Origin: Hermatobates lingyangjiaoensis
Taxonomy: Eukaryota; Arthropoda; Insecta; Hemiptera; Hermatobatidae
Direction of reading: 5' to 3'
Length of the DNA: 64,000 nucleotides
Assembly (NCBI GenBank): GCA_026182355.1
Contig: JAPFBL010000007.1
Coordinates: 1,240,001 to 1,304,000, forward strand
The stretch's first letter is position 1. Each line of letters starts with the position of its first letter. The translations under genes were made by a program, and so were the position numbers. Below the pieces are notes generated by a model, which made no database searches, had not been told where the DNA came from, and saw only the letters and a list, made by a program, of their open reading frames with translations. Shown here one piece after another: positions 35,901 to 50,200 of this stretch.

Positions 35901-38900
35901 AACAACAACTATCTTCTTCAAAGCTATTGTTGTTCTAGTGCTTCATTTTCAGTATTTTTACAGTAGTGTTCTTTATTACTTACATCTCAAATTAGTTTCA
36001 TAGAAGTTCCACTTTAACCGAGCATCTTTTCAAGTGATATTGTTTAAGAGTGTAAAAACACTTATAATTTTCATTCTTGGGAGTCTTTAGTTTTTTAAAA
36101 TGCTGTCACACAGATGGTATTGTTCATTGTTGATGATCTCCATGTAAAGAATGACCAACAGAGGATTTTCTCTCAAAAGCACACTTGCACATGAAACAGA
36201 AGATAAACCACCTGGTACAAAGAAAGAAGTACCTGCACTGTGTGTCTACTAAATCAGTTTAGGTACAGAGCAGATGCTCAGAGTTTTATTCTTGAAAATG
36301 CTTTTAAAGGAATCATTATTCAACTTCAAACACGTCAACTTTTATTTCTTGTCAAATTGTTACTGAAATATCAGGTTCAGTAGCTCATGGGGATATTTAC
36401 GAACATTTCTCAACAGAAAGGAGTTGGTTCCGAAATAGAATTACTTTTAGAAATAGGAAAAGCAAATAAACAGGTTAAAGTTATTTTGAGAACCTTGAAA
36501 AGTTGTTTCGATGTTGAAATTATTAATCTAGTTTAGGTCTAGGACTATATTTCTTGTGGGAATGAATAATTCATTCTAGTTGGTAGATTAAGTGAATGAA
36601 TTGGAATGGTAGGAAATGACTGGCATTTAGTTGTGTTGAAAGATACTAAACAAATGCGACTGTTCTAAATTGGGACGTGAGGGCAAACCTGTAATGTAAG
36701 AATTATGGCCTGACTCTAAACTTCTCTAGCACTTAACTTTGTCTTCCTTTACGCGTGTCTTTGATTTAGTTATACTATTTAGTGATTTAAAAGTATCTAT
36801 TCACGTATCTAATTGTATATCCTCTGTCCCAGAAGTGTTTAAATTGTTATTTGGACTCTTCATCTTATAGAGAAATGACGAATGGACGGTATTGACCCAA
36901 ACTAGTGCATCGAATCTTATCTGCCAGGTCAATTTTACTGCTTTCATTATGCATTTTTGTTAGTATTTTTTCGGCGTTTACACTTTCTGAGCTGTTCCAA
37001 GCTGTACTTGCTGTACCATAGCATTTCCCAGTTCTGTATTGCTAGTACAGAGGAATGGTCATTCGAATATTCATTCTCATCCAAAATTTCCCAAGTTGAA
37101 AAATGAAGGTAGGCTATCTGTGCTTAAGTGGGACTAGGTTACCACCAGTAACATACCACTCAAACGGAGCACTTCTCTCATGAGGAAGGCTGAGGACGAA
37201 TTATCCAAGTGAGTCTTGTTTGCAACTTTCTATTTCTTGCTTAATTTTGTCGTGTTGATTGCCTTGTCAGAGCATTTAAAGGTGATTGTGTCCGTGTGAA
37301 TTCACTGAAGCCGAGAATTACAACCTGTAGACGACGGATATAGAAATATCGTAGTGAATCTTATTTGTAGCTGTTTGTTATTACTTTTATTTCTTTCTTT
37401 TGTTTTTTTTATGTTGTGCTTGTAGTCTAGTACCTTTATATTTTGACATATATATACTTTTAACATAAAGAAAAGAACAGAGGAAGTTACAGACGAGACT
37501 CACTACAAAAACAGAAAGAGGATAACCAAGTGCGACGTGCAAGTTACAAATGGAAACTCTTTCTGGCCTTTGTCAAGTTGTTACTTGGTGTATCTTAGCT
37601 TACTGAGCATTTAATATATTTGTATCAAATACATTAATCTTGTTTATGCTGTGAAATGGCACGAGTTTTCCTTGAACAGACGATTAGAGGTTCGAGTCTT
37701 CATACTGATCTTAGATTTCAAGTAGTGCATTGTCAAGTAGGACTGCTTAATGTTCATATTTATAATCTCTTACATAAAGAAGTACTGTGTGCAAAAACGG
37801 TAGGACGACTAGAACAGCTATTTATGGCGTAAGACGGATTTATCGAATATATGATTTATCTAATGTCCTATATACCTCAGAGTTTTTTTTATCTTCACCA
37901 CATATATTCTGGACTATTTTGGTTTATCGGTGGACCAACCTTGTTAAAGAAAAATAGTATATATAACAAGATTTCACATACACACGTGAAATAGCAATCA
38001 ATGTTCAAACCACAATATAAAATGGAAAAAAAGACTAAGCTCTTTCAACCGTAACAAGCGGTCTTCGTCACAGTCAAAAGTCTTCGTCTTCACTCTGATG
38101 AAGACCGCTTGTTGAAAGATCTTAGTCTTTTTTTCCCATTTCATATTGTGGTTTGATCATTCATATATATTTATATATCATTAAAATAGTATATATATAT
38201 ATATATATATATACATAGTTCAATGTATAAAAAGAAACATAGAGAAATTAAAAGCACACACTTACAGTCTCTAATTTTCGGTTTGAACCATCTTCAGGAA
38301 AGATAAGAGAGGGAAACCAAGCGCACTGGTTCAGGGACGGTTGGAGACCCAACCGGGACGGTTCAAACCGAAAATTAGAGACTCCAATTGGGTCTCTTGT
38401 TTTTGTACATTGAACTATATTTGTCCGCTTCGGATCGTATTTCCAACAAAAAATATGTATATATATGTTATACGGTACTGTTTTCTTGACCACAAATTAC
38501 CAACAAACACTTTTTCTTCTTCTCGGAATTCGGTCAGGGTAAATATATAGAATCACCTTTTTGCCAACGTTTCGTCTTTATTTTAAGACATCCTCAGGGC
38601 TATAAACTAACAAAAAAACAATAAACAATGGACATTTGTCATTTCTACTTTAAGCTTGGAGCAGCACATGTAATGACAGATAACGGTTATGTTGTAATGT
38701 AACAGAAGCTAGCCTTGAGTAAGTTTTTTCAATTTGTTATGATGTTTCTAAAGTAGAAATGACAAATGTCCATTGTTTATTGTTTTTTTGTTAGTTTATA
38801 GCCCTGAGGATGTCGTAAAATAAAGACGAAACGTTGGCAAAAAGGTGATTCCATATATTTACCCTGACCAAATTCCGAGAAGAAGAAAAAGTGTTTATAT

Positions 38901-41900
38901 ATGTTATATATATAACACTATAGTACTTAGAAATTATAATCTTTAACAAAGTGACTGTATCATAAAGGTTAACATTCGTGAATATAGCAGTGACTGAATT
39001 TAGTTAATCATATTTTGTTGATAATAGGTTTTGGAATGGTTGGTGCTTTTAAATGTGTTCTGACATTTTCATTCTTTGTGTGTTTCTTGTGTTTCTTTTA
39101 ATAATGTTAATTATAGCTCTGATCAGGTTGTGTTTGTTATTATACGGAAACTAAAACAAACACTGTTTTTTAACTGTGACTATTTCAAGAGACCATATTT
39201 CAGTACTGTATTTTTGAGCAGTCCTAAAGCCTGTACTTCAATATTTGTATTTCTGAGAAGTTGATAAGACTTATTTCAATATTAGTTTTTTGTGAGAAAT
39301 TCAAAAGATCATTTTACAGTACTAGTTTTTTTGAGAAGTTTAGAAAGTCACAGTTTTAGTATTTTTATGGTATTTAGAACTGTTGGTGTCATATTGTTGT
39401 TAGGGTATTTTTGAGAACAAGCGTTTTGAGAGACGGTGAGTCGCTGTTTGAATCAACTCAAGGCCGGCTAGGTGAGGATTTGGGTTGAGTTGTCTGGAAG
39501 GAAGGAATGCAGTCTTGTTAGGGAGGAAGATGTATGTGTTTTTTTGTTAGGGGCAGCAAAAAGCTTTTTGGAGCTGAACAAGACCTCCAAAAAGACTAGA
39601 CAAACTACCTGGCGACTTAATCACTCACACACTCATGGTTTTGAATCAGTCTGGCTCAGGAAAACTTCAGCTTGCAAAGTAGGATTACCTTATAAAACAC
39701 CCCAACGTGCTTCGCGATTATGCCCAGAAAGTATCGGATTGAAGCTCTTCATACTCCAAAATTAAATATGTATTATTTTGCCAATAACACATTTATACTT
39801 ATTGCATCGTTTATATTCCTTCATGACTTCCACTCAGTTATGCTATGCAGTTATGGTAATCATAAAGATGAACGAATGGTTTTCTCCAATGTGATTCTGA
39901 TAAAGCCGTGTACACTTTATAAACCTCATTTCATTGTGTCTTCACTCTTCTCTTCCTACTGAACACAGTTAAACAAAAAATTTGAGCCTATAAGTGTATT
40001 AAACTATTGTGTGTGTTTATTTAGTTTATTTTTCAAAACTTTTGCTGTCCTTGAATCGATTTTCCATTTTTTGTAGATTTTTATAATACTCATGTGTTTG
40101 AATATTCGTAAACTTGAGTTCAGATATAAATACCAAGACTCGTATCAATGGTATTTTCTCTGACACTTACATTTCATACCTGAAAAGTTAAATGAAACAA
40201 GGTTTTTTGTTAAGCACCAATACAAAACTTTGCAACCTCTTCACTAGTTTTGTTTTAAAGTTACGAAAAAGTGCCATATTATTTTTGTTCAATATTGCGT
40301 CATGGGAAAGGTACTTGTTTGTATTTTGTATCAAAAAGTACTACTTCTTAGTGTCCATGTGATTATTCTGGGTTATTTATACTTTTAGTATTTAGTATTG
40401 CATTTATATGAGTATGGATGTTATAAACATTGTAATTTTGGATCATTGAATTGACAGCATAACACTAATATGAACAACTGTTAAGTTTCACCTGTATGGA
40501 CTTCTTGGATTTGCTGACTTATATCTTATTAAAAGGTTTGAGCTCAATAAGTAGGTTAGTAGAAGTAACTTCTTTGTAAAATTGAAGTAATTATAAAATG
40601 TAATAATTAATATTTTATATTAGTTTAAAAAAAAAGAGATCCACTTCCACATCATTTGGTACAGTCATTATCATCAACTCGTACCCCGTCATATTTAATG
40701 TACATGCACCGAACCCTTAAGGGCTGTTTTTAATTCTTCCAGTTGAAGGAAAGTGCTATTCGGGTATGTTGTACCTAACGCCTTGGGCTCCTGTGTGTGA
40801 CGTACTCCAGCCCACACGAGTGAGCCCCGGAGCCCTCTTGTCAACTTACCAAGGGTGATAGTGGTAGTTGTTTTGTTTAGGCTGGACTTGCGAGACCTGG
40901 AGGAGGCGCAGGCGGTGCTGGTGGCGGCCGCCCGGCTCCGGATGGAGCCCGTGGTGCAGGAGTGCGGCCGGCTCTTGGTCAGCCACCTCCAGCCGCACTC
41001 GGTGCTCGGGGTGCGCTCCCTGCCCGGCATCGCCGCCTACCCGGCACTCCTTCACGCCCTCCACTCCTACATTGGTCAGTCCTCAAAATCATATCAGTCA
41101 ACTTCACCATTAAATATATGTATTTCTCAAAGAAAACATTCACAACGTATATCTTAAACTTGCATCAATTTAGAAATTAACAGATGATGTGACAAGTTAT
41201 TCCCTTTATATTGGAGGAATGAAACTGTTTATACAAAATAAGTAAGATATATATTTGTAAGCGACTGATTCATTATTTCGTTCAACTGTTGACGTGCTAC
41301 TTTGTTCGTCCATTTCTCTCTCTACAATGTGCCAAAAGCGCAATATTGGCTAAAGATAAATGTGAATGGTTTTTGAAGTGTAATTTTTGAATGCATTTGT
41401 TTATTATAAAATGTTTATTATAATGGAAAATAATTTTTCAGTTAGTAGCTTTAACTTCTATGTTTTAATGTCTCAAAAAGTCTAGTTATAAAATAATTAA
41501 GTTAAATAGCATGTAGAATAAAGGAAAAGATAGACATCATAATAAAGGATCATGTGTTATATTTCGTTATTTCAAATTAAAGCAATGGTAATGACAAATG
41601 TAAATTGTTTATTATTTCATAAGGATATTTGCTTTGAGTTTTCTATATATGAGGATTTCAGGTTTATAGGATATTACGTGTTAAATGAATACTTAATGCA
41701 TGTAGAATTGCATGATTACCTCTAAGACTTCACTTGTGTGATACAGCATTAGAGGTGTGAGTGTATCATGCTTTGAACTGCTTGCAGAACAACACTTCGA
41801 GGAGATTCGGTGCAGCCCGGCCTTGCTGGCTCTCCCCGTCGTCCAGGTCGAAGTGCTCAGCCAGTCCCGTGAGGAGACCTTCACTGCGGGCCCTCTTTGC

Positions 41901-44900
41901 CGACTCACCCTGCAGTGGTTACAGAAACTCAACGCCGATGTCGACACTCTTGTCGACAAGGTCATACACCTGCAGTGCTTTTAATACACATCTACTGTTT
42001 AAGATTTCTTAGTAGATCGTTACCTGCAATACTATTCAGTTGCGCCTTCTTCCAAAGTATAAGGAATATAGTATTTATTTTATCCAAAGTATTCATTTTC
42101 AGCTTCCTACCAGTCCACCATTAATCATTTATATTTTATATTTTGCAGAACCTACTTATTCATATTTTATGAATTTTGTATTCCTATACATCACAATACA
42201 AAATTCAGTGGTCCAACTGAACTCAGTAAAACAGAAACATACAAGGAACGAAGCTAAAACATTTACAACGATTGTTCCCAGCTTTCGCGATCTTCTGAGT
42301 ATAGAGAACTTCGTCAACTTTAGTATAACATGTTTCACCTGCTTTCCATCTCTACCTGAAGATGCATTGACATAAATAAGTAGCAGTCCTTCAGACATGT
42401 TTTGTTGAAATCTATCCCAGTAATACACATTTCCTTTTTTTTTATTACTTTCTCCAGTATTTCTTTTATTCTTGTGGTCTGAGTTACAAAATGAACTTGG
42501 CAAAGCTAGGTTTCATGAAGGTTACTTTCCAACTCAAACCACTAGAATCACAGTTAGCATGGAGCTCGGTCAGAGTAAATGTAGGTCTAATAATCTTGCT
42601 AGGTTAATGATTATCTCCTCTCCGCAGTAATTTATATATGTATTTAGTGCAATTAAAATGTTGATTCCAATTGTGCTTAATCGAATTAAATGGTTTACAT
42701 ATATTGACGACATACTGTGCATCTGCCCCAAATCTATGAATAAATATGGCCTTGTAACAAAATTAAATTCATTTGTGCCACCAATCCACTTCACAGGAGA
42801 AAAGTACATTGGAAATTGCCCTTCCTAGATGTCCTTATCCATTGATTACCCAAAGAGTTACGTTCTAGTGTATATAGTTACCTAACCAATTAACTTAACC
42901 CCATTATTATTCTGCCCACCGCAGAAATGTTAAAATATCTGTTTTTAGACATATGTTTTTGAGGGTTAAAGTGTTTGTTTTGTCCCTTGAATTCCTTAAT
43001 GATTGAGTAACATTACTCCTATTGCTCGCTTATTAAAATTTCACGTATATCTAAAGGTGCTAAAGAACATTCTCAAAAGCCGTAACAAAAACCCGTCTAA
43101 TGTCTTACTTTGACAATGTTATGAGTCACTGAGACCACCTCCATTGCTTGCTCGTAATCTTGACTTTAATGTAGTAATTTACAATCGTAATAACGCAGGT
43201 AATATGCTAATTGGAAACTGAATTATAGTGGATTTGTATAATCCTGTGTAAATGTAATTCTGTCGTAAAGTGTACTTGGTTGGACTGGATATCTTTAAAA
43301 TTGAGTGTCAAACAATACTAATACTCCGTAATTAGAGGTGAATAAAGTAGTCCCTTATTTTTTTGCGAATAATTGTTTTTAATTATGATATAAATAGGAC
43401 AAAAGCTGAAATGATCATGTGGGAAGGATAGGTGCTGTTAAGAAATATCATCGAGTCCTCGTTAATTAAATTTAATAGCTTAAATGCTATAAACAAATAA
43501 TTCATTCAAGTTAGAATCAGTGTCAAAGAGAGCAATAGTTTTTTCTACCTGTGTTGATTGCTAGAAGATAATTTTTACTTATTTCTTCCTGAAGTCCTTT
43601 TAAAAGTTTTTCATTTTTTTGAAAGGAGTTTCCCCTCTTCCTTTAAACTTTCTCGACTATTCTCCAATGAGTTCCTTTTAATTCGGCGCTGGAGTAGCTG
43701 AAGTGTTGATTTACTTCTGTCACTGATGCGGTTTGCTTGACTCCCCTCTTCTTTATTGTTTAGCTGTAAATTAGACTGCAGTGTGCCAGACCATTATTTG
43801 TTTTTAAGTGTCCAGCAGTCAGTGTACTTTCCTCGATGTTCACGTTACCCTCCGCAATAATTGCTTCTCTATCTCGGTACGTTTAAAACCCACTAATGCC
43901 CAGCAGTACCTCCATTTTAGTGTAATTGCCATCCCTCCTATATAAAAAAAAACTATTCTGATATCCCTGTACATGCGAATATATCGCATTTGCGATCATT
44001 TAATAAACCGTAGCCACCACATCAAAGTTTTAAAAGAAAAATTGGCGGATCGTGACTACCCCGTCAATGTTATCAACAGATCAATCACCGGCCTGTACCG
44101 AGGAAAGACAGCAGTAATACTGTTTTCCTGCACCTTTTTCCCTGGGGTCCATAGGATTGGCTCTGGCATTAAGGAGTTTTTTCCTTTGCTCTCCTCTTCT
44201 CCTTCCACTTCATCTATCTTTGGTGAACCCCCCTTCCATCTCGTATCGTAAACCGTCTAACCTCAGGGGTATTTCCTCCCACCTCTCTTCCTTTAACAGT
44301 TTGCCTAGTAGAGGAATGGTGTGATGTGGACGAAGTAGGTGCCAAACCTGTATTATTATAAACCCTAATCCTTCCTTTACTTCCCCCCATAGCAATATTA
44401 ATTACCCTTGTCCTCCTCACACCTCCTGTACTTCAGTCAATTGTGTCTACCGGCTCGATTGTACCCAGTGTGATGCATTCTACGTTGGTATGGCCTCCAC
44501 TAAGCTCAACTTACGCATAAATGGTCATAGGGCTTCGGTTGGGCAACGCAGAAACCTACCCATTGCAATCCGCGCTAATTCCCATAGACTTCACTTTAAT
44601 CACTGCTTCCATGTCCAAGTCATTAATCTGATCCCTGAAACTTTCTCCCGGGTAACTTTAAGAGCTTCAGAGGAGGCACTTATGTGTCTTCTTGGTGCTC
44701 GCTATCCTTCTGGCCTCAATCTGTACGGTTATTTTTTTTTCGTTTTTGCCTATTTGTTATTTCTAGTTATTTTTCATTTTTTATTTTTGTTTCTCTTATT
44801 TTTATTTCAGTATTTTAATTTTGTATTTCTTTTGCTACACATTGCTTTAGTTTTATTCTTTTCTCTTTCTATTATTTTTAGTTAGTTCTCTCTCCTTAGT

Positions 44901-47178
44901 TAGTTTCTCTTGCCCAAGGCAGCCAGCAGAGGGCACGCGCGTTTGCCTTTGAGACAGTACGTTCAGAAGGCCTCGCGGCTGCTCGCAGGAGTACCCCTAC
45001 CTGGTGGCGTCGCTAGTCGAAATATATTTCTAAGTGTTGTATGCCTTTATTTATATTTTTCTCTTTTTATATTGTGTTATATATATGCAAAATAATCACA
45101 ATAACACTTTATATAATAGATGGATTAATTTACCATAATACAAATATTGGAAAGAATGCTCTAAGGTATTTCGTTAATACATCATCGAAGAACAAGTGGA
45201 CTTTTCGTTGTATTATCGAGCGGCCTTAGAGCATTGTTTCCAATATATTTTTACTGTGGTAAATTAATCTATATGTATAGGAAATATTAAATTAGGAACA
45301 AATAGTTGTTTGTTCACCTTTGCCAATGATAATTTATGCGTAAGCAGAGTATATAGTGGAGGTGGTTTGGGGAAGGCGCCCGCACTGAATTAGTCCAAGT
45401 GCCATCTGATCTAAGGTCCATTCAGTTTAGATTTAATGCATTTCAAGAGAGATTAAGTGTGGCTACCCAATGTTCCAGACCCATATGCTGTACCTGGCCC
45501 TGGACAATTCTCTCCAGGACTGCATTGATCTTCCAGCAGGGGATGCTAACGACACCGACCTCGTCCAAGACTATAAGAAACTCTCCAAGTCTCTCCCTCA
45601 CAAGGTCAGCTTCACGTCATATTTCCTTATATATATATATATATATATATATTATTTTCAAAAATAAGGAACTTCTACTGTTTATAGATATAATCTTTTT
45701 TAAAAATATTTAAAATAAACTTGAATAGAACAGAATTAAATACAAAACTCTGTGTTTGCATGCTCTCATATATTATAAACTAATACAAATCATTAGCATT
45801 AAAAATAAAAGAAAAAAAGGATAAAATAAAACATAAAAAAATTTCTTTTCATGTTTTAGATGAAATATTAACTAGATAATGTAGTCTGCTTTTAAATTTC
45901 CGTTTTATTTGAGTGTAATGTATAAGTTGGTTGGGTGAGTGCTTCATATTGTTGCCGGAAATACTAGTACCATCAACATTAGTGGTTGTCATTAATTCAT
46001 TACAATTATTGCCATATTAAATTCGTCTTTGAAATTTTTGAGCATAATTCATATTTTTATTGTATCTAATAAGAATGCATGTACTTATTTTAGCGTTAGA
46101 TTTTGTTTTTTGTAGTTTCAGTAAAAATGTTGCACTGCCTAATTTGATGAAAGAGAACATGGTAGATTCTAAGGAAACTCCGTAATATAGAAAAAAGTCA
46201 ACGTTGAAACAGCTTTAGTTTGTGGTTTATCAATTGGAAAATGACTCAAATTTGGTGAAGCAACCTGTAAGAGGTATTGAAGCGTGAAAATATTGTGAGC
46301 ATAGACTATCGGCAATCGTCAAAACTGTTATACTATGCAGCTGCAAGCTCAGCTCACTAAAACGAGACGTCATCAACTTGGGCGAACGGCTTGCTGTCAC
46401 TCAGCACCTCCTGTGCAAAGTGTTGATTTCTTACAATGTACTCGCCTTTAGGGACTCCCACTAAGGACGACCATTAAAAGGGTGGAAATATTGACTGTCA
46501 GTCTTAGATCTGTTTTTCATTCCTGTTTCTTCAAGATTTAAGAGTATATATATATATATTATATATATATATATATGCATTTAAAAACTTTATGTCTCAT
46601 TCCACTTGATTTCCTGGAATATTTTTCCAAATTTCGAAATCTTTTCTTGATTTCTGGGTTCACTTAAAAATTAAATCACCATATTTGTTTGAATTCTTAT
46701 TGGACATGTTTCGGTGTTACATCCACCATCTTCAGCAAAAAAAAGGAATTAAAACTACACATAACAAAATTAATCTAAAAACCTAAAATCACATTACAAT
46801 AATAAACAATAAATGATCAGTCTATGAACACGACAGACTGGTTAATAGAAGGTTACACGGCCAGGTTTGGGGTTGTCAGTGTTGGCATCAATCTTTTCCT
46901 ACCCTTAGATTCAAAACGTAATTTTTGATTTTAGGTTTTTAGATTAATTTTGTTATGTGTAGTTTTAATTCCTTTTTTTTTTTTTTTTTGCTGAAGATGG
47001 TGGATATAACACAGAAACATGTCCAATAAGAATTCAAACAAATATGGTGATTTAATTTTTAAGTTGAACCCAGAAATCAAGAAAAGATTTCGAAATTTGG
47101 AAAAATATTTGACGAAGTTAAATCAAGACATAAAGTTTTTAAATGCATGTATTCAAGAATGACTGCTCCCAACTTTTA

Positions 47179-47213
<35 letters not shown>

Positions 47214-50200
47214 CTCAAAAAATTGATCTTGACCTCTTCTATTCTATTCTACTCGTCTCGTATACCTACCTACCAACCAACCATATATATATGGTTAGTT
47301 ACCTCAGTTGCTTTTCCATCGTGCTTGGTCTCCCTTCTCTTTTCTCATAAAGAGGGATTTCTCGAAAATTTTATTTTCTAAGTGTGTTTCCTTTCTCTGC
47401 AGTTTACTCTTACCGCCTTACCTAACTAACATCTAAAAAGATTTATATGAAAAGGGTTAGGCTTAAAAGGAGCTGTAAATCTACTAAACTAGCTAGGCTG
47501 AGCTGTAGTTGGTGGGGATTATACTTTTGCAAGTTTTTAATATAGGGAATCTGCGAATGTACTAATAGAGTGTTTTTTCGTTTACAGACCCGAAAAGTGC
47601 ATCAGGTGGCCAAGCCAAGAGTGCTGATAGACAGGGATCCAACTGACGGTCTCGCGCAGGACCTGCCCCTGGAGGACTGCCGAGTCATCGTCGCCACCCA
47701 GATAGCAGGCAAATCTCTTTATTGAATGGGCCAATTATAGTTAAATCAAGCTTTCAAACACAATCTTGTCCATTGAATACTCTTGAATGAGAATGCGCCA
47801 TCCAATCGCAAACGTGTGTAATTCATTTAATTAAACTATCAATTGACTTTGTCCATATAATCCTGTTTAAGTTTATGGAAATCTTGTGATCAAATTTTAA
47901 TAACAATAATTTGATTAAAGTAATAACCTTGCAGCCTTATTCTTTCTATTGGACAGATAACTTCAAACACAATTGATTGAAACATTATTTACACTGAAAG
48001 AGTGCCAAACGAAAAGATATATAAATCGATATATTATTTCTTGCTTAAAAGCAAAATAGGTGATTTATACTTTCAATTTCTAAACAGTTCACTCGTAACA
48101 ATATACAAGAAAGTACACCTTTAGTTCAGTCTTAAATTGTTCGTGTTTGTTCTAACTTGGTAGCCAATATTCCTTGCCTATTGATCACTCCTCCTAGAAA
48201 ACAGACAAAACAGTCCACTCTATTTTACAAACATGCTTGTTACGATTGAGAAATGTTTCTTCATATTATCACCGAGTAGTGAAACCATTCTCCCTAGTGC
48301 TGCAGAGGCTCTTAGTAACACTATTAGAAAAAGACACCCATCATCTGATCGCTAACATCATATGTCCACATCTAGAGCAGACCAGTTAGAATCAAGAACA
48401 GGGAGTTTTCTCATCTGAAACTTTTATTAAGAGAAAAACAATTTATTTATAACCAGGATGATAGAGAACGCTTTTCAGTTATCATTCACTCTAGGAAAAG
48501 TATTTTTGAGGGTACTAATATCAGAAGAGTCAATAGGGTTATGAAACACTATAAATACAAAAAACCTTCTAATTAAATCTTATTTTGTCATTCATATATA
48601 CTGTTGACGTACTTTGTCATCATATTGAAACCGGCTTTGGACGTAGTGCGGGTCCAAATCTTCCAAAGTCCAAAGCCTGTTTCAATAAATAGTGTAAACA
48701 GGCTAGTGTGAAACGTTTATTCAAGTATCGTACGAAAATGGTGCATTTTATAAATATAAGAAATATAAGTTTTTCTTTTAAAATCTTTGAAGATCGATGT
48801 TTTAAGTTCAGTCAAATTATGAGACATAACTAGAACATTGTTTATATGTATAATGTTGCATAGTTATGTTGAATGATGTCATGCCAGTTGTAAATAAAAT
48901 GTTTTTCCTCTTAATTAAAGTTTCAGTTGTGTGATGTGAAATACATTTTTCGATAACAGAAGGTCGTTTTCCTGGTTTATGTGATGGATTTTTAGAGTAA
49001 TATGTTGCTTACTAACCTCCGAGGTGCTAATAATAGCATGTATTTAATTACGCAATTAAATTATATTATTTCAATATTATATAAATCATCTACAATTTAG
49101 AATGTTACTAATACTTTAGGAACCAAACTAAATGGTATTGACTTCAACATAGACAGCAGATTATTGAGCTTTAGACAAATGTGCATGTTAGTAAACATTC
49201 TCAAGAAAGCCAATGTCAAGTTGGAGTTGAAGTTCATTATTGTTGATCATGTAAACAGATACAAATTCTCATATAACTCGGAATAGGTTTGGAATTATTA
49301 TAGTTTAAAGCATCGTCTCTAAGACAACAATAAAAACTACGAAAAAGTGCACATTTTTAGTTCTGATAAGTCTGTAATATCTCTTTTACATAACAAATGA
49401 CAATATTCTGACTGCCTTTAGGTTAGAGCCATTAGTTTGAAATATTTCTTTTAATAACTAGTATTAGTTTTAAGTAGAACCGCCTTAAACAGATGTTTTT
49501 TTTAATAAATAAAATCAGTCGCAAAGGCTCTTTGATTAACATTGCAAGTGATGAGCGTTTGGGTTAGATTAAGTAAATGACATCCGTAAAGAATTGTGTA
49601 CCGAGCGAGTCAGACGTTACCGTACAGTTAACAAAGAGAGGGTTTGCATATGTGTTATGGGACAGTAGTAACCACATGGAGCATATTAATTCTTACAATT
49701 GTTCTTATAACCGTTTCTTATAAAAAATTTATAAAAATTAAAATATGGAAATAACTTTTTCCTGTGTATGGAGACTTTTGAATCACTATATGCATACTTA
49801 AATTGTGTCACTTATCAGCAATTGATTAATTTGAATTTGTTTTCTGATAACGATTAACACTTTTTCATTTCTTACCTGAAGGGAAAGTAAAGTATATATG
49901 CTGTTAAATGAGGACTAACTATTCCTGTATATATGAAATTAATTGCATGCTTCTAAATCTGGTCAGTGTTGCTAATGGAAGGAAATATGGATGTTTGCCA
50001 ATATTGTCTGACAGACACGTGACTGAGTGGTAATGGTTTGTTTGTAGAAAGAGCATTCCTGGCCCTGGCGACGGTGCGGGGAAAGCTGGTGACTCTGTCA
50101 GTGATGACCCGACACAACCCTGTGGCAGCGACGACGCCGTCGAGTCAGGGCAGTGTGGACGTGAGCGAGCCAGGCAGTCCTCCTCTGTACACCGGCCTTG

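Larger units (their letters stand above)
37970..38162. repeat. Foldback, family P (copy 4)
   Basis: Arms of about 90 bp, with hammerhead units on both strands (38033-38075 minus, 38092-38126 plus). Confidence 0.75.
38506..38896. repeat. Foldback repeat, family A (copy 2)
   Basis: Arms of about 148 bp at 38506-38653 and 38749-38896, near-identical inverted copies, each with a hammerhead core. Same family as 14097-14423. Confidence 0.8.
46576..47146. repeat. Foldback, family M: two PLE 5' ends head to head
   Basis: Arms at 46576-46796 and 46920-47146 are inverted copies around a unique 120-bp centre. From the centre outward each arm holds a T-rich block, a hammerhead core and the first codons of a PLE ORF. 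The left ORF copy has a one-base deletion after 15 codons. Confidence 0.85.

Noticed and set aside
40695..41064. Antisense frames over exon 3
   Set aside because: They are shadows of a GC-rich exon; the + strand protein matches BTB/BACK and has consistent splice phases.
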